NCBI GenBank assembly: GCA_028821235.1
Contig: JAPPGV010000019.1
Span: 1 to 46,911 of the forward strand
DNA: 46,911 nt
Reading direction: 5' to 3'
From: a bacterium
Lineage (GTDB): Bacteria > Actinomycetota > Acidimicrobiia > Spongiisociales > Spongiisociaceae
In this document: positions 8,373-18,150 of the stretch, in pieces
Numbering within the stretch: the first letter of the stretch is position 1
Layout: each line of letters opens with the position of its first letter
Translations under genes and position numbers: made by a program
Notes under the pieces: model-generated
Databases searched by the model: none
What the model was told of the DNA's origin: nothing
The model's input: only the letters and a program-made list of their open reading frames with translations

Positions 8373-9929
8373 GTGAGGGGCTCGACGGGGACCGACACGG
8401 ATGTCGTCATCGTGGGCGCCGGGCACAACGGGTTGGTGGCGGCGTTCTACCTGGCGCGTGCCGGACTCCGGGTGCGGGTTCTCGAGGCCCGAAGCCTCGT
8501 GGGCGGCGCTGTGGCCACCGAAGAACTGATTGACGGGTTTCGCTTCTCCACGTGCGCGTTCAGGCTGTGGGGCCTGCAACCACGGGTGATCCAGGACATG
8601 GGGCTTGCCGGACGTGTCACCGTCCGCAAGCCGGAACCGACCGTGCTGCGGCTCTATCCCGACGGCCGCTCCCTCAAACAGTGGAGTGACCTGGGCCGCA
8701 CGGCCGCCGATCTCGAGTCCTTCTCACCTGGGTCGTCGGCTCGCCTGGCGGACTGGTCGGCATTGTGGGAGCGGGCGGGTGCGCTCTACGAGCCGTTCGT
8801 GTTACGGGAACCCCCTTCCGAGTCGGAACTGCGTGCTCGGTCTGCCCGATTGGGCGATCCCGACCTGTACGACACCCTTCGGACGGGAGACATGGCATCG
8901 CTCGTGCAGGATCACTTTGCCGACGAGGCCGTCCAGGGCGCCTACATCGCGGCGCCTGCCGATCCTCGCCAGCCCGGATCGCCGCTCGAGGCCGCCTGGG
9001 CCTCGGCTCCTCTGGATCCGGATTGGGCCGGGCTTCCGGACGGCGGCATGGGCGCCCTCGCTTCCGCGATGGCCGAGGCGGCGGCCGGGGCAGGGGCGGA
9101 GATCACGACCGATGCCCCGGTGACACGCATCCTGGTGGACGATGAGGGAGCGGCCGGGGTCGAGTTGGGGGATGGGAGCCGTCTCGACGCCGGCATGGTC
9201 GTGTCCAACCTGAGTCCGCGGGCGACCTACACGTGGCTCGTCGACCCCGGTGCGTTGGACCCGTCGTTTCTCGGGAGGGTGGAGGAAATCTCGAGCACGA
9301 TCGGCTACCTCAAGCTGCACGCGGGCCTTCGGGAGCCGATGGACCTGTCACGCTACCTGGGCCCCGACCACGATCCGGTGGCGGGGTCGTACATGAGGAT
9401 CACCCGGTCGATCGACCACTACATCTCGGCCTGGGAGGACTGTGCCGCCGGCCGACCGGCGAGGGACCCCGTCATCCAACTGGGAACGCACACTGCGTTC
9501 GACCCGGCCAGCGCGCCGCCGGGGGGTCACGCGGTGTCGGCCCTCGTCCTGTATGCACCACCGGTTCCCGAGAACGGAACGTGGAGCGATCTCCGCACCT
9601 CCGTGGCGGAAGACCTGATCGATCGGATCACCGAGTACGTGCCCAATTTCCGCAGGGCGCTCGTCGATTACGTCCTCTTCACGCCGGCCGACCTGGAGCG
9701 CAGGCTGGGCATGCCGGCCGGGGACATCCATCACGGTGACCATCTCCCCGGCCAGTTCTTCACCGGACGACCGTTCCCGGACTCGGGTGGATGGCGGAGC
9801 CCGATCACCGGGTTGTACCTATGCGGCGCCGGCACGCATCCCGGTGGCGAGGTCACCGGGGCCCCTGGTTACAACTGCGCGGCGGCGATCCTGGCCGATC
9901 GGAGCGGCTGGGATCGCCATTCTGGTTGA
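8373..9929 (+). CDS. FAD-dependent oxidoreductase, phytoene-desaturase/PYROXD2-like
   Basis: 518-residue flavoprotein. The N-terminal ADP-binding fold is DVVIVGAGHNGLVAA followed by acidic VLEA about 30 residues on. The C-terminal FAD contact YLCGAGTHPGGEVTGAPG is typical of NAD(P)/FAD oxidoreductases of the CrtI/PYROXD2 group. These remove or add hydrogens on C-C or C-N bonds, usually at a membrane surface. The frame is open far upstream through the amidohydrolase gene, but that part is a shadow; GTG 8373, five bases after the amidohydrolase stop, is the likely start, with no strong ribosome-binding site, so translation is probably coupled. Carotenoid synthesis is not indicated, since no phytoene synthase or other carotenoid gene is nearby. 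An oxidation step in the same catabolic route is more likely, by inference. Confidence 0.87.
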   Translation: MRGSTGTDTDVVIVGAGHNGLVAAFYLARAGLRVRVLEARSLVGGAVATEELIDGFRFSTCAFRLWGLQPRVIQDMGLAGRVTVRKPEPTVLRLYPDGRSLKQWSDLGRTAADLESFSPGSSARLADWSALWERAGALYEPFVLREPPSESELRARSARLGDPDLYDTLRTGDMASLVQDHFADEAVQGAYIAAPADPRQPGSPLEAAWASAPLDPDWAGLPDGGMGALASAMAEAAAGAGAEITTDAPVTRILVDDEGAAGVELGDGSRLDAGMVVSNLSPRATYTWLVDPGALDPSFLGRVEEISSTIGYLKLHAGLREPMDLSRYLGPDHDPVAGSYMRITRSIDHYISAWEDCAAGRPARDPVIQLGTHTAFDPASAPPGGHAVSALVLYAPPVPENGTWSDLRTSVAEDLIDRITEYVPNFRRALVDYVLFTPADLERRLGMPAGDIHHGDHLPGQFFTGRPFPDSGGWRSPITGLYLCGAGTHPGGEVTGAPGYNCAAAILADRSGWDRHSG

Positions 9930-10186
9930 AGAGTTGCGCATGGACGGTCGAATAGACCTAACCGACAGCCGGTAGACCGCTAGTCCGCGGCTGGATTCGC
10001 ACGGTCATTGCGTCGATCGCTTCGTCGGGTCTGCGGCCACGATGGGAACGGTCCGTGAGGGTGGTTCGCCGATCCCACTATCTCGGACGCCGGACAATCT
10101 CTCCCTGTATGCTCAACCGAGGCCACTCCGGGGTCAGGCGGAGCAAGTGGACGTTCGTACCCGGGGTCCGGACGAAGGGAAGAACG

Positions 10187-12001
10187 ATGCACAAGCACCG
10201 ACCAGGACGATGGCTGGCACTGTTGTTGACACTGGCTGTGTTCGCCGTCGCCTGCGGCACGGACGAACCGGACGAGGCGGCACCTGCGACGACGGCCGCG
10301 CCGGCAACCACCGCTGCGCCCGCGGAGACAACCGCTACCACGGTTGTGGAGGTGGGAACGACCACCACGACCGAGGCGCCGGCGGGTGAGCCGACCACGA
10401 CGACCGCCGCTCCCACGACGACTACCACCGAGGCGATGGCCGAACCCCTGACGGGCCGCGAGGCGACCGTGGTGATCGGCAAGAAGATGGATAGCGACAC
10501 CATTTTCGATCCGGCGCGGGCCTTCGAGGAGTTGTACGTGCTGGTGCTCGGATCCGTGTACAACACCCTCACGCAGTGGGCGGAGACCGATAACGGCTAC
10601 GACTACCAGCAGTTGCTTCCCGAGTTGGCCACCGAGTGGTCGTCCAACGCGGACGCCACCCAGTGGACCTTCAAGCTGGACCCGGACGCCCGCTTCCACG
10701 ACGGATCACCGGTCACCTCCGAGGACGTGGCCTTCTCGTTCATGCGGCTGAAGAACGTAGCCGCCACGCCGTCCTACCAGGGGGCCAACATCGTCAGCGC
10801 CGTGACGCCCGACGATCAGACCGTGGTATTCAACCTCGAAAACGCAGACGCGGAGTTCCCGGCCCTGACCACCGCGGCCGCCTTCAGCGTCCTCAACAGC
10901 GAGTTGGTGATGGCCAACGGCGGTGCGGCCGGCGAGGACGCCTCCGAGACCGATACGGCCGGTGAGTGGCTGGCTCTGAACAGCGCCGGCTCCGGGCCGT
11001 TCACCTTCGACTTCTCCGAACCGGGCAGCCGCCTCGAGATCGTCCGGGTGGACGACTACTGGGAAGGCCCGCCCGCCGTGATGGAGAGGGTCATCTTCGT
11101 GAACATCCCCGAAGCCCAGTCACGCATCGACGCACTGTCCCGCGGCGACATCGACCTGGCATGGACGGTGATCCCGCATCAGGCGGCCTCGCTCGGTGAC
11201 GACTTCACGATCCTCCAGGCCAACACCAACCACTGGTACTACGTGATGTTCACGACCGACCCGGACAACAACGCGTTCGTGGCCAACCCGACGGTCCAGC
11301 AGGCGCTCAAGTACGCCATCGACTACGACGGCCTCCAGCGACTCTGCCCCGGATACACCGCCAACCGGGTGTACGGCCTGGCGCCGATGCGCCTGGGAGG
11401 CATCACGGAGGGCTACGAGCGTGACCTGGACAGGGCACGGGAACTGCTGGCAGAGGCGGGCTACCCGGACGGCTACGACGATCCGGAGAACCCGATCCGC
11501 CTCCAGACGTTCCAGTGGAGCGGCTTCTGCCCCGGTTTCGGCGACGTTGCGCAGAAGCTGGCCGCCGACTTTGCCGACATCGGCGTCAAGACCGAGGTGC
11601 AGATCCGAGACGTCGGTGTGTTCTTCACCGACTTCCGCAAGGGCGACCTCGACATCAACGTGAGCGACTGGTTCCCGGAATATCCGTCGGCCATGAACTC
11701 GGCGCAGGTGTCGTTCGCGGACGGATTCCTGAACTGGCAGCGCTCGCTCTGGCCCGACAATGCCGAGGGCTGGCTTCTCTATGACGAGATCAAGGCGGCA
11801 GGAGACGCGGCGCTGGCGTCGGTCGACCCGGCGGAGCGGATGAGCCTGCTGAACGACGTGGAGCGGATGAGCCTTGACGCCAACCCGACTCACCTGATGG
11901 TCGAGATCCCCGAGTGGTATCCGCACGTCAACACGTTGACCGGGGTCTACTACCACGCCGTCTACCGGTTCGAGCCGTACCGGATGGGGCGGTCCCGGTA
12001 G
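10187..12001 (+). CDS. ABC transporter substrate-binding lipoprotein, family 5 (dipeptide/oligopeptide type)
   Basis: 604-residue exported binding protein. A basic N-terminus (KHRPGRW) and hydrophobic helix lead into a lipobox ending at Cys23 (AVAC). A Thr/Pro/Ala-rich linker follows, then the SBP_bac_5 fold with the family landmarks WTFKLDPDARFHDG, GSGPF and a long two-lobe body. It should sit lipid-anchored outside the membrane and hand peptides, nickel or other ligands to the permeases encoded downstream. ATG 10187 follows GAAGGGAAG. It is separated from the permease genes by a strong GC hairpin at 12033-12060, a common way to keep binding-protein mRNA in excess. Ligand not predictable. 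Confidence 0.9.
   Translation: MHKHRPGRWLALLLTLAVFAVACGTDEPDEAAPATTAAPATTAAPAETTATTVVEVGTTTTTEAPAGEPTTTTAAPTTTTTEAMAEPLTGREATVVIGKKMDSDTIFDPARAFEELYVLVLGSVYNTLTQWAETDNGYDYQQLLPELATEWSSNADATQWTFKLDPDARFHDGSPVTSEDVAFSFMRLKNVAATPSYQGANIVSAVTPDDQTVVFNLENADAEFPALTTAAAFSVLNSELVMANGGAAGEDASETDTAGEWLALNSAGSGPFTFDFSEPGSRLEIVRVDDYWEGPPAVMERVIFVNIPEAQSRIDALSRGDIDLAWTVIPHQAASLGDDFTILQANTNHWYYVMFTTDPDNNAFVANPTVQQALKYAIDYDGLQRLCPGYTANRVYGLAPMRLGGITEGYERDLDRARELLAEAGYPDGYDDPENPIRLQTFQWSGFCPGFGDVAQKLAADFADIGVKTEVQIRDVGVFFTDFRKGDLDINVSDWFPEYPSAMNSAQVSFADGFLNWQRSLWPDNAEGWLLYDEIKAAGDAALASVDPAERMSLLNDVERMSLDANPTHLMVEIPEWYPHVNTLTGVYYHAVYRFEPYRMGRSR
10277..10435 (+). repeat. Low-complexity Thr/Ala/Pro linker in the binding lipoprotein
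   Basis: Residues 31-83 of the binding protein consist almost only of short ATTAAP-, TTTTTEAP- and TTTTAAP-like units encoded by imperfect ACG/ACC-rich repeats. It is a flexible wall- or membrane-spanning tether, common in actinobacterial lipoproteins. The repetitive DNA could vary in length between strains. Confidence 0.75.
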
Positions 12002-12032
12002 TCGAGGTTCCGCGGGAGACCGCACAAACCAA

Positions 12033-12060
12033 CGGGGGGCGGCCGGGAGGTCGCCCCCCG
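12033..12060 (+). terminator. GC-rich hairpin between binding protein and permease genes
   Basis: A perfect 9-bp stem, CGGGGGGCG at 12033-12041 with CGCCCCCCG at 12052-12060, closes a 10-nt loop. It is not followed by a T run, so it is more likely an mRNA-stabilising or attenuating element than a full intrinsic terminator. Position after the binding-protein gene fits partial read-through into the permease genes. Confidence 0.6.
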
Positions 12061-12104
12061 ATCGCCCTCTCGTACGGCTGAAGCCATGACCCGGAGGAGT
12101 TGAC

Positions 12105-13142
12105 ATGCGCTGGTTCGTACTGCGGCGCCTGGCCTTGGCGCCGTTCGTGCTGCTGGGCATGACCTGCATCACCTTCTTTGTGTCCCAACTGATCCCCATC
12201 GACCCGGTTGCCGCCTACCTGGGAGGTCGGGGCGCCGCCCAATCCGACGCGGCGGAACAGGCCATCATCGACGCCCTCAGCGCTCGCTGGGGATGGGACA
12301 AGCCGATCCCGGAGCGCTACTGGATCTACCTGACCAACCTGCTGCAGGGCGACATGGGCGAGTCGAGCCACTCGGCGCGTGCGGTCAGCACCGACCTCGC
12401 CAACGTGCTACCCCCGACCATCGAGCTGGTGGTGGCAGCTCTGGTGGTCGCTCTCGTGTTCGGCATCCCGCTCGGCGTGTTCGCGGCGGCGCGCCGGGGA
12501 GGAGTTTGGGACGCGCTCTTCAAGGTGGTCTCCACACTGGCGATCTCGGTGCCGGTGTTCTGGCTTGCCATCGTCGGGTTCATGGTCTTCTACGGGCGGC
12601 TGGGGTGGGCTGCCGGGCCGGGCCAGCTGGACATCTTCACGCGCCCACCGCCGGAGGTGACCGGGATGGTCACCGTCGACTCCATACTGGCCGGCCGATG
12701 GGACGCCCTGTTCGACACCCTGCACCACCTGGCGTTCCCCGCCCTGGTGTTGGGTCTGGTGATCGGCTTCTACTTCGCCCGGGTGGTCCGTTCGGAGATG
12801 GTCGACGCCCTGGAGTCGGACTACGTTCGCACCGCCCGCGGCAAGGGACTGCGCCGGCGGCTGGTCCTCTACCGCCATGCTTTTCGCAACGCGGTCATCC
12901 CCGTGATCACCCTGTCGGGGCTCGCCTTCGGTTCGCTGCTCACCGGGATCATCGTGGTCGAACGCGTGGTGGGCTGGCCCGGACTCGGCCAGTACGCCTT
13001 CACGGCGGCCACCCGCCTGGATCTCAACGCCCTCTCGGGGGTGGTGCTGGTGATCAGCCTGGCCTACGTGCTGGCCAACCTGACGGTAGACCTGCTGTAC
13101 ACGGTGGCCGACCCACGGGTGCGCGACGGGATGCGGTCGTGA
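12105..13142 (+). CDS. ABC transporter permease, DppB type
   Basis: 345-residue membrane permease of the dipeptide/oligopeptide/nickel importer class. It begins MRWFVLRRLALAPFVLLGMTCITFF, the standard DppB first helix, has the conserved N-terminal region with RYWIYLTNLLQGDMG, and carries the ATPase-coupling EAA loop DYVRTARGKGLRRRLVLYRHAFRNA. The last helices end in LADLTVDL-like NLTVDLLYTVADPRVR. GGAGGAG lies 6 nt before the ATG. Its stop overlaps the start of the DppC-type gene by 4 nt, so the two membrane subunits are translationally coupled. With the lipoprotein and two ATPases it forms a complete importer. Confidence 0.93.
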   Translation: MRWFVLRRLALAPFVLLGMTCITFFVSQLIPIDPVAAYLGGRGAAQSDAAEQAIIDALSARWGWDKPIPERYWIYLTNLLQGDMGESSHSARAVSTDLANVLPPTIELVVAALVVALVFGIPLGVFAAARRGGVWDALFKVVSTLAISVPVFWLAIVGFMVFYGRLGWAAGPGQLDIFTRPPPEVTGMVTVDSILAGRWDALFDTLHHLAFPALVLGLVIGFYFARVVRSEMVDALESDYVRTARGKGLRRRLVLYRHAFRNAVIPVITLSGLAFGSLLTGIIVVERVVGWPGLGQYAFTAATRLDLNALSGVVLVISLAYVLANLTVDLLYTVADPRVRDGMRS

Positions 13143-14017
13143 CCGCAGGCCGGCTCCGCCGCCTGGAAGAGGCGGTAGCGCCCACCCGCTTCGCCACGAC
13201 CATGGAGTCCCTGCGGCCCCGCACCTTCCTCGAGTTCTACGGCGTGGGGGTGATCGTGGTGATGGTGACGGCTATCGCCGCGGCACCGCTTATCGCCCCC
13301 GATCCTTTCGCCCAGGATCTGCCGTCGGCCCTGGCCGGCTCGAGTGCCGATCACTGGCTGGGCACCGACAACCTGGGCCGCGACCTGTGGTCACGTATCC
13401 TCTACGGGGGCCGGGTGTCGGTGGTGATCGGCGTCTTCGTCCTCCTGACGGCGGGCGCCGTAGGGGTGCTCTACGGCGCAGTGTCCGGATATGCCGGTGG
13501 GATGGTCGACGCGGTGATGATGCGGATCGTCGACATCTTCCTGTCGTTCCCCTCCATCATGCTGGCCCTGCTCATCTCCGCGGCGCTGGGACCCACCATC
13601 CGCAACGTCATCATCGCGATCGCGGCAGCGTGGTGGCCGGTCTATGCCCGGCTGATCCGGGGCCAGGTCATCGTGGTGAAGGAACGCGAGTTCGTAACCG
13701 CCTCCAGGGCACTGGGAGCGGGGCCGATGCGGAACCTGCTGTGGACGGTCCTGCCCAATAGCTTCGGGGTGATGAAGACGATCTTCGTCCTCGACATCGG
13801 CTACGCCATCCTGGCCGGCTCCACGCTCGGCTTCCTGGGCCTCGGCGTCACGCCGCCGACCCCCGAGTGGGGTTACATGATCCGGGAGGCCCTCCAGTAT
13901 CCCACCCACTGGTGGTTCATCATCAGCCCCGGCCTCGCCCTGCTGCTCTTCGTATCGGCCATCAACTTCGCCGGGGGCATCGTCACCCGGTCGGTATATG
14001 AAGTCCCCGGTCACTGA
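13139..14017 (+). CDS. ABC transporter permease, DppC type
   Basis: 292-residue partner permease. A cytoplasmic N-terminus leads into the first helix (FYGVGVIVVMVTAIAAAPL), followed by the DppC hallmark HWLGTDNLGRDLWSRILYG. The EAA loop EFVTASRALGAGPMRNLLWTVLPN and the C-terminal FLGLGVTPPTPEWG motif are also present. The GTG start overlaps the upstream stop (GTGA). The 3' end overlaps the following ATPase gene by 20 nt if that gene starts at its first ATG. Sequence is intact and of normal length. Confidence 0.93.
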   Translation: MTAGRLRRLEEAVAPTRFATTMESLRPRTFLEFYGVGVIVVMVTAIAAAPLIAPDPFAQDLPSALAGSSADHWLGTDNLGRDLWSRILYGGRVSVVIGVFVLLTAGAVGVLYGAVSGYAGGMVDAVMMRIVDIFLSFPSIMLALLISAALGPTIRNVIIAIAAAWWPVYARLIRGQVIVVKEREFVTASRALGAGPMRNLLWTVLPNSFGVMKTIFVLDIGYAILAGSTLGFLGLGVTPPTPEWGYMIREALQYPTHWWFIISPGLALLLFVSAINFAGGIVTRSVYEVPGH

Positions 14018-15122
14018 ACCCGGCACCGGCGCGGTTGAGATGCCCGAGCCGGACCGGACTCTGCTGTCGGTGAGGGATCTGAACGTGACTTTCCGGGCAA
14101 AGTCCTTGGTTCGGGCAGTCCGCGGGGTCTCGTATGACCTGGCGGTGGGGGAGCAGGTGGGTCTGGTGGGCGAGAGCGGATCGGGCAAGAGCGCCAGCGC
14201 CCTGGCGCTGGTTCGGTTGCTGCCCGATTACGCAGACGTGTCCGGAAGGGTGACGCTGGAACGTACCGACCTGATGCGGCTCACCGAGCGCGAGCTGCGG
14301 GGCGTCCGGGGTGACCAGGTAGGGATCGTCTACCAGGATCCCTTCAGTTCGCTGAACCCGGTACTCACCATCGGCACGCAGCTCACCGAGGTACTTCGCA
14401 AGCACAAGGGACTCGGGGCAAGGGCGGCGCGGCGGGCGGCGGCCCGGCTGCTGGGAACCGTGGGTGTGCCCAACGCGGAGGAGCGCATCTCCGACCATCC
14501 CCACCAGTTCTCCGGAGGCATGCGGCAGCGCGCCGTCATAGCCATGGCGGTGGCGCCCCGGCCCGCACTCTTGATCGCGGACGAGCCGACCACCGCCCTC
14601 GACGTCACCGTACAGGCCCAGATCTTGGAGTTGCTCCAGGAACTGACCTCCGAGCACGAGACCACGATGCTGCTCATCACCCACGATCTGGGTGTGGTGG
14701 CCGGCGTCACGCAACGGGTGATGGTGATGTACGCGGGGCGCATAGTCGAGTCCTCCTCCACCGAGGACGTGTTCACGAGAGCGTCCCATCCCTATACGGT
14801 CGCGCTTCACAGATCCCTACCCCGGATCGATGTCCGCCAAGAACGGCTCGTGACGATCGAGGGCCAGCCTCCCGACCCGACCCAACTTGTCAGGGGATGC
14901 CCCTTCGCTCCCAGGTGCCCTTCCAGAATCGATCGATGCGCCGATGAGGACCCGCCGTTGATGACCATCCCTACCGCCCGGCGCGCCGCCGCCCGGGGCT
15001 GGGACATGGCGTCGATCCGTGAGGAGGACGGAGAGCAGGTTCCCGGACCGGCGAGCCCCCACCTGACCGCCTGCTGGAACCCCCCGGATCCGGCGGGAGA
15101 CGAACCCGGACCAGCCCGATGA
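13998..15122 (+). CDS. ABC transporter ATPase, DppD type
   Basis: 374-residue ATP-binding subunit. Walker [10 protein letters not shown]-loop in [12 protein letters not shown], signature FSGGMRQR, Walker B LLIADEP and the switch His in ITHDLGVV are all present. The C-terminal oligopeptide-transporter extension carries the clustered Cys ([14 protein letters not shown]) typical of DppD/OppD. ATG 13998 lies inside the end of the permease gene; ATG 14040 (MPEPDRTLL) is an alternative that removes 14 poorly conserved residues. It pairs with the next gene to power import. Confidence 0.92.
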   Translation: MKSPVTEPGTGAVEMPEPDRTLLSVRDLNVTFRAKSLVRAVRGVSYDLAVGEQVGLVGESGSGKSASALALVRLLPDYADVSGRVTLERTDLMRLTERELRGVRGDQVGIVYQDPFSSLNPVLTIGTQLTEVLRKHKGLGARAARRAAARLLGTVGVPNAEERISDHPHQFSGGMRQRAVIAMAVAPRPALLIADEPTTALDVTVQAQILELLQELTSEHETTMLLITHDLGVVAGVTQRVMVMYAGRIVESSSTEDVFTRASHPYTVALHRSLPRIDVRQERLVTIEGQPPDPTQLVRGCPFAPRCPSRIDRCADEDPPLMTIPTARRAAARGWDMASIREEDGEQVPGPASPHLTACWNPPDPAGDEPGPAR

Positions 15123-16222
15123 GCACCGAGCAGGTTGTGAGCCCGGTCTTGGTCGAGGTCCAGGACCTGCGGGTCTGGTTTCCGGCCGGGCGGGGATCGT
15201 CTACCAAGACCGGCGGCTCCATCAAGGCGGTGGACGGGATTACGTTCACGGTCCAGCGCGGAGAGACCCTGGGTCTCGTGGGTGAGTCGGGATGCGGCAA
15301 GACAACCACCGCCCGAGCCGTCCTCAAACTCCTGGACCCGACGGAGGGACGCATCCTCTTCGACGGCGTCGACCTGTCAACCGTCTCGCGTAGAGAACTC
15401 CGGCTGATGCGACGCCGGATGCAGCCGGTGTTTCAGGATCCGTTCTCCAGCCTCAACCCGAAGCGTACGGTGGCGCGGATAATCGCCGAGCCGCTCGTCA
15501 TCCATCGCCAGGGGACCGCATCGGAGCGCCGGGAGAGGGTTGGCGAGCTGCTCGACACCGTCGGGTTACCACCTGACGCGGCGGGCCGCTACCCGCATGC
15601 GTTCAGCGGAGGCCAGCGTCAGCGAATCGCCATCGCCCGGGCCATGGCCCTTCGACCGGACCTGATCATCGCCGACGAGCCCGTCAGCGCTCTCGACGTC
15701 AGTATCCGCGCCCAGATCCTCAACCTGCTCAGCGACCTCCAGCAGGAATTCCACCTGACCTATCTGGTCATCGCGCACGATCTCGCCCTCGTACGGCAGG
15801 TGACCGACCGGGTGGCGGTCATGTACCTGGGAAAGATCGTCGAGCTGCGACCCACAGAGGACCTGTACCGGCGACCGCTCCACCCGTACACGGTGGCGCT
15901 GCTGTCGTCGGCGCCCATTCCCGACACCGAGGCCGAAGCGACCCGGCAACGCATCGTGTTGGAGGGTGATGTACCCAGCCCGGCCGATCCGCCGACAGGC
16001 TGTCGCTTCAACACCCGATGCTGGCTCCGGCGAAATCTGGGAAACCCGGACGTCTGCACCACCGAAGCCCCCCCTCTGGCGGAGGTACAGGACCGCGGAG
16101 CTTCCGGCGTGGTGGCGTGCCACTTCCCGGAGGCGGTGGAGGACTCCCCCGAACGTAGGGAGACACTGGTGGCTCTCACCGGTTCGAGGGGTTCCTCCTC
16201 CTATCACCAACCACCCGACTAG
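15119..16222 (+). CDS. ABC transporter ATPase, DppF type
   Basis: 367-residue second ATPase, started by an ATGA overlap with the previous stop. Walker A GESGCGKT, signature FSGGQRQR, Walker B LIIADEP and switch His IAHDLALV are intact. The C-terminal Cys motif ([19 protein letters not shown]) is of the DppF/OppF kind. It closes a five-gene importer operon. Only 11 nt separate it from the end of the convergent SDR gene, so any transcription stop must lie within coding sequence. Confidence 0.92.
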   Translation: MSTEQVVSPVLVEVQDLRVWFPAGRGSSTKTGGSIKAVDGITFTVQRGETLGLVGESGCGKTTTARAVLKLLDPTEGRILFDGVDLSTVSRRELRLMRRRMQPVFQDPFSSLNPKRTVARIIAEPLVIHRQGTASERRERVGELLDTVGLPPDAAGRYPHAFSGGQRQRIAIARAMALRPDLIIADEPVSALDVSIRAQILNLLSDLQQEFHLTYLVIAHDLALVRQVTDRVAVMYLGKIVELRPTEDLYRRPLHPYTVALLSSAPIPDTEAEATRQRIVLEGDVPSPADPPTGCRFNTRCWLRRNLGNPDVCTTEAPPLAEVQDRGASGVVACHFPEAVEDSPERRETLVALTGSRGSSSYHQPPD

Positions 16223-16233
16223 GGATTGATCAT

Positions 16234-16977
16234 CTAGCCGAGCATATCCCCGCGATCCACCACCGCGACCTCACCCGTGATCGAGTCGTTGGACACCAGC
16301 CCGATGAGAGACCGGACCACGTCCTCCACCGGCACCAGAGGCACCGCTCCCGCCCGGATCTCCCTGGCCCGGTCGGCAGGCACGTGGCGATCGATCCACT
16401 CGGTGAGCATCCAACCCGGCGCGATGGCATTGACCTGCACCGTGGGTGCCAGCGCCCTGGCCAGGCAGCGGGTGAGCGACACCAGCGCGGCCTTCGACAC
16501 CACGTAGGGGATGGAGCTACCCGTGCTGGTGAGAGCGGAATTGGAGGCTACGTTGATGATCTTGCCCGCACCCCTGGATTGCATCCCGGGCGCCACCGCC
16601 CGGGAACACAGGAACGCACCCGTGACGTTGACGTCCATGATCCGCCGCCACTCCTCCGCGGTGACCGCCCCCAGGTCGGGAAACGGAACGTAGCGGGTGG
16701 TGCCCGCATTGTTGACGAGGATGCTCACCGGTCCTAGCTCCTCCTCGACCGACGCCACCATCGAGGAAACCGCCGAACCGTCGGTGATGTCGGCCTGGAC
16801 CGCCAGCGCGGTCCCTCCGCGGTCCCTGATCCGCCGGACCACTCTTTCCGCCTCCAGGCGCGACCTGGAGTAGTTTACGGCCACCGACGCGCCCGCCCCC
16901 ACCAGTGCGAGGGCAGTTGCTCGACCGAGACCGGTGCCTCCGCCGGTCACCAGCGCCACCCGCCCGTCCAAGTCCAT
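16234..16977 (-). CDS. Short-chain dehydrogenase/reductase (SDR)
   Basis: 247-residue classical SDR. The cofactor loop is TGGGTGLG at residues 11-18, NNAG is present, and the active site comprises the Ser in NVASNSALTS and YVVSK. Such enzymes oxidise or reduce alcohol/carbonyl groups with NAD(P). GAGGAGG lies before ATG 16977, three bases after the stop of the class V aminotransferase gene, so it is the third gene of the ThDP enzyme-aminotransferase-SDR operon. A plausible role is converting the aldehyde made by the decarboxylase, but this is inference; the protein lacks substrate-specific marks I can read. Confidence 0.9.
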   Translation of the reverse strand: MDLDGRVALVTGGGTGLGRATALALVGAGASVAVNYSRSRLEAERVVRRIRDRGGTALAVQADITDGSAVSSMVASVEEELGPVSILVNNAGTTRYVPFPDLGAVTAEEWRRIMDVNVTGAFLCSRAVAPGMQSRGAGKIINVASNSALTSTGSSIPYVVSKAALVSLTRCLARALAPTVQVNAIAPGWMLTEWIDRHVPADRAREIRAGAVPLVPVEDVVRSLIGLVSNDSITGEVAVVDRGDMLG

Positions 16978-16980
16978 CCT

Positions 16981-18150
16981 CTACCTCCTCGGTACCCGGG
17001 CAGAAGCACCAGCCCGCCTGTACGCGTCGATTCCCTGAAGAAGACGGTCCACGTCGCCGGGGGTGTTGTAGAGGTGGGGATCGGCCCGGACCCGGTCGTC
17101 CTCGGGGTATCCCCACACATCCACGCCCAGCCTCCGCAGGTGGCGGCACAACTGCACCGCGCCGTCGAAGTGGAAGGCCACCACCCCGCCACGCTCGTTC
17201 GGGTTCGCCGGGGTCAGCACCCGGATCCCCCGTTCGGCCAACCCGTCGATCATCTGCCCGGTCAGTTCCACGACATGCCGTTCGATGTCCGTTATGCCCG
17301 CCTCGAGGATGATGTCCAAACCTCTGCGCGCTGCCGCGATGCCCGGCAGGTCCGCCAGACCGATCTCGTGGCGCACCGCGCCGGGCCGGTACGAGAGGTT
17401 CCCGGGCACGTCCGGCCCGCCGCCCCGGTAGGCCCCCACGTAGCCGACGTGGGGCGGCGCCAGAGACTCGATGTGCTCTCGGCGCGCGTAGAGGTATCCC
17501 AACCCGGGCGGACCGAGTAACCACTTCATCAGCGTGCCGCTCATAAAGTCGACACCGGCAGCCTCGGCATCGATGGGGACGGCGCCCGCCGACTGGGCGG
17601 CGTCGACGATGAGGTAGCCGGCACAACCGCGGGCCAACTCGGCCAGCCTCCGGAGGTCGTGGCGGAAGCCGGTGCGGGGGTCCACGTGGGAGACGAGCAC
17701 CGCGATGGTGTTCTCGTCCACGAGGCTCTCGATCCCCGCCATCCAGGTGGAGGGTGGTCCATCAGCAACCGATCGGACCTCGACCGGGCGGCGGTCGGGC
17801 AGCAGCCAGGGCCAGACGGCGCTCGGGTGGGAGGTCGGGTCGGTGACGATGTTGGCGCCGGCAGGCGGTTGGATCATCTGGACCGCCAGGTTGGACCCCC
17901 GAGAGGTATTGTCGACGATGGCTATCTCGCCGGGATCAGCGCCCACCACGGTCGCCAGCCGGGTCCTGAGCTGCTCCCACTCGTCGAAGTAACGTGCGCG
18001 GTGATACGCCGGATCTGACATCCATCGATCGGACCACCGGTCGAGGGCCGCCTTGACCGGGATCGCAGCGGGCGCAAGACCCCCGGCGAAGAGGTAGGCG
18101 CGGGTCTCGGTGATCGGGAAGAGCGACCGGTACCGCCCGGTCAGGACCAT
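16981..18150 (-). CDS. Class V aminotransferase family PLP enzyme (isopenicillin N epimerase/cysteine desulfurase-like)
   Basis: 389-residue fold-I PLP protein. Visible are the cofactor Asp in LIVDAAQSAG and the Schiff-base Lys in LMKWLLGPPGLGYLY. This is the form found in isopenicillin-N-epimerase-like and kynureninase-like proteins of class V. The frame stays open upstream, but ATG 18150 is preferred: GAGG lies before it and MVLTGRYRSLFPIT begins recognisable sequence. It overlaps the stop of the ThDP decarboxylase gene by 10 nt and is followed after 3 nt by an SDR. Epimerase, transaminase, lyase or desulfurase activity cannot be separated by sequence. Pairing with a 2-oxoacid decarboxylase favours transamination or amine release in the same route. 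Confidence 0.85.
   Translation of the reverse strand: MVLTGRYRSLFPITETRAYLFAGGLAPAAIPVKAALDRWSDRWMSDPAYHRARYFDEWEQLRTRLATVVGADPGEIAIVDNTSRGSNLAVQMIQPPAGANIVTDPTSHPSAVWPWLLPDRRPVEVRSVADGPPSTWMAGIESLVDENTIAVLVSHVDPRTGFRHDLRRLAELARGCAGYLIVDAAQSAGAVPIDAEAAGVDFMSGTLMKWLLGPPGLGYLYARREHIESLAPPHVGYVGAYRGGGPDVPGNLSYRPGAVRHEIGLADLPGIAAARRGLDIILEAGITDIERHVVELTGQMIDGLAERGIRVLTPANPNERGGVVAFHFDGAVQLCRHLRRLGVDVWGYPEDDRVRADPHLYNTPGDVDRLLQGIDAYRRAGASARVPRR

Noticed and set aside
8373-9929. Carotenoid (crtI) function for the FAD oxidoreductase
   Set aside because: No phytoene synthase or cyclase nearby and operon context is catabolic; only the fold is shared.
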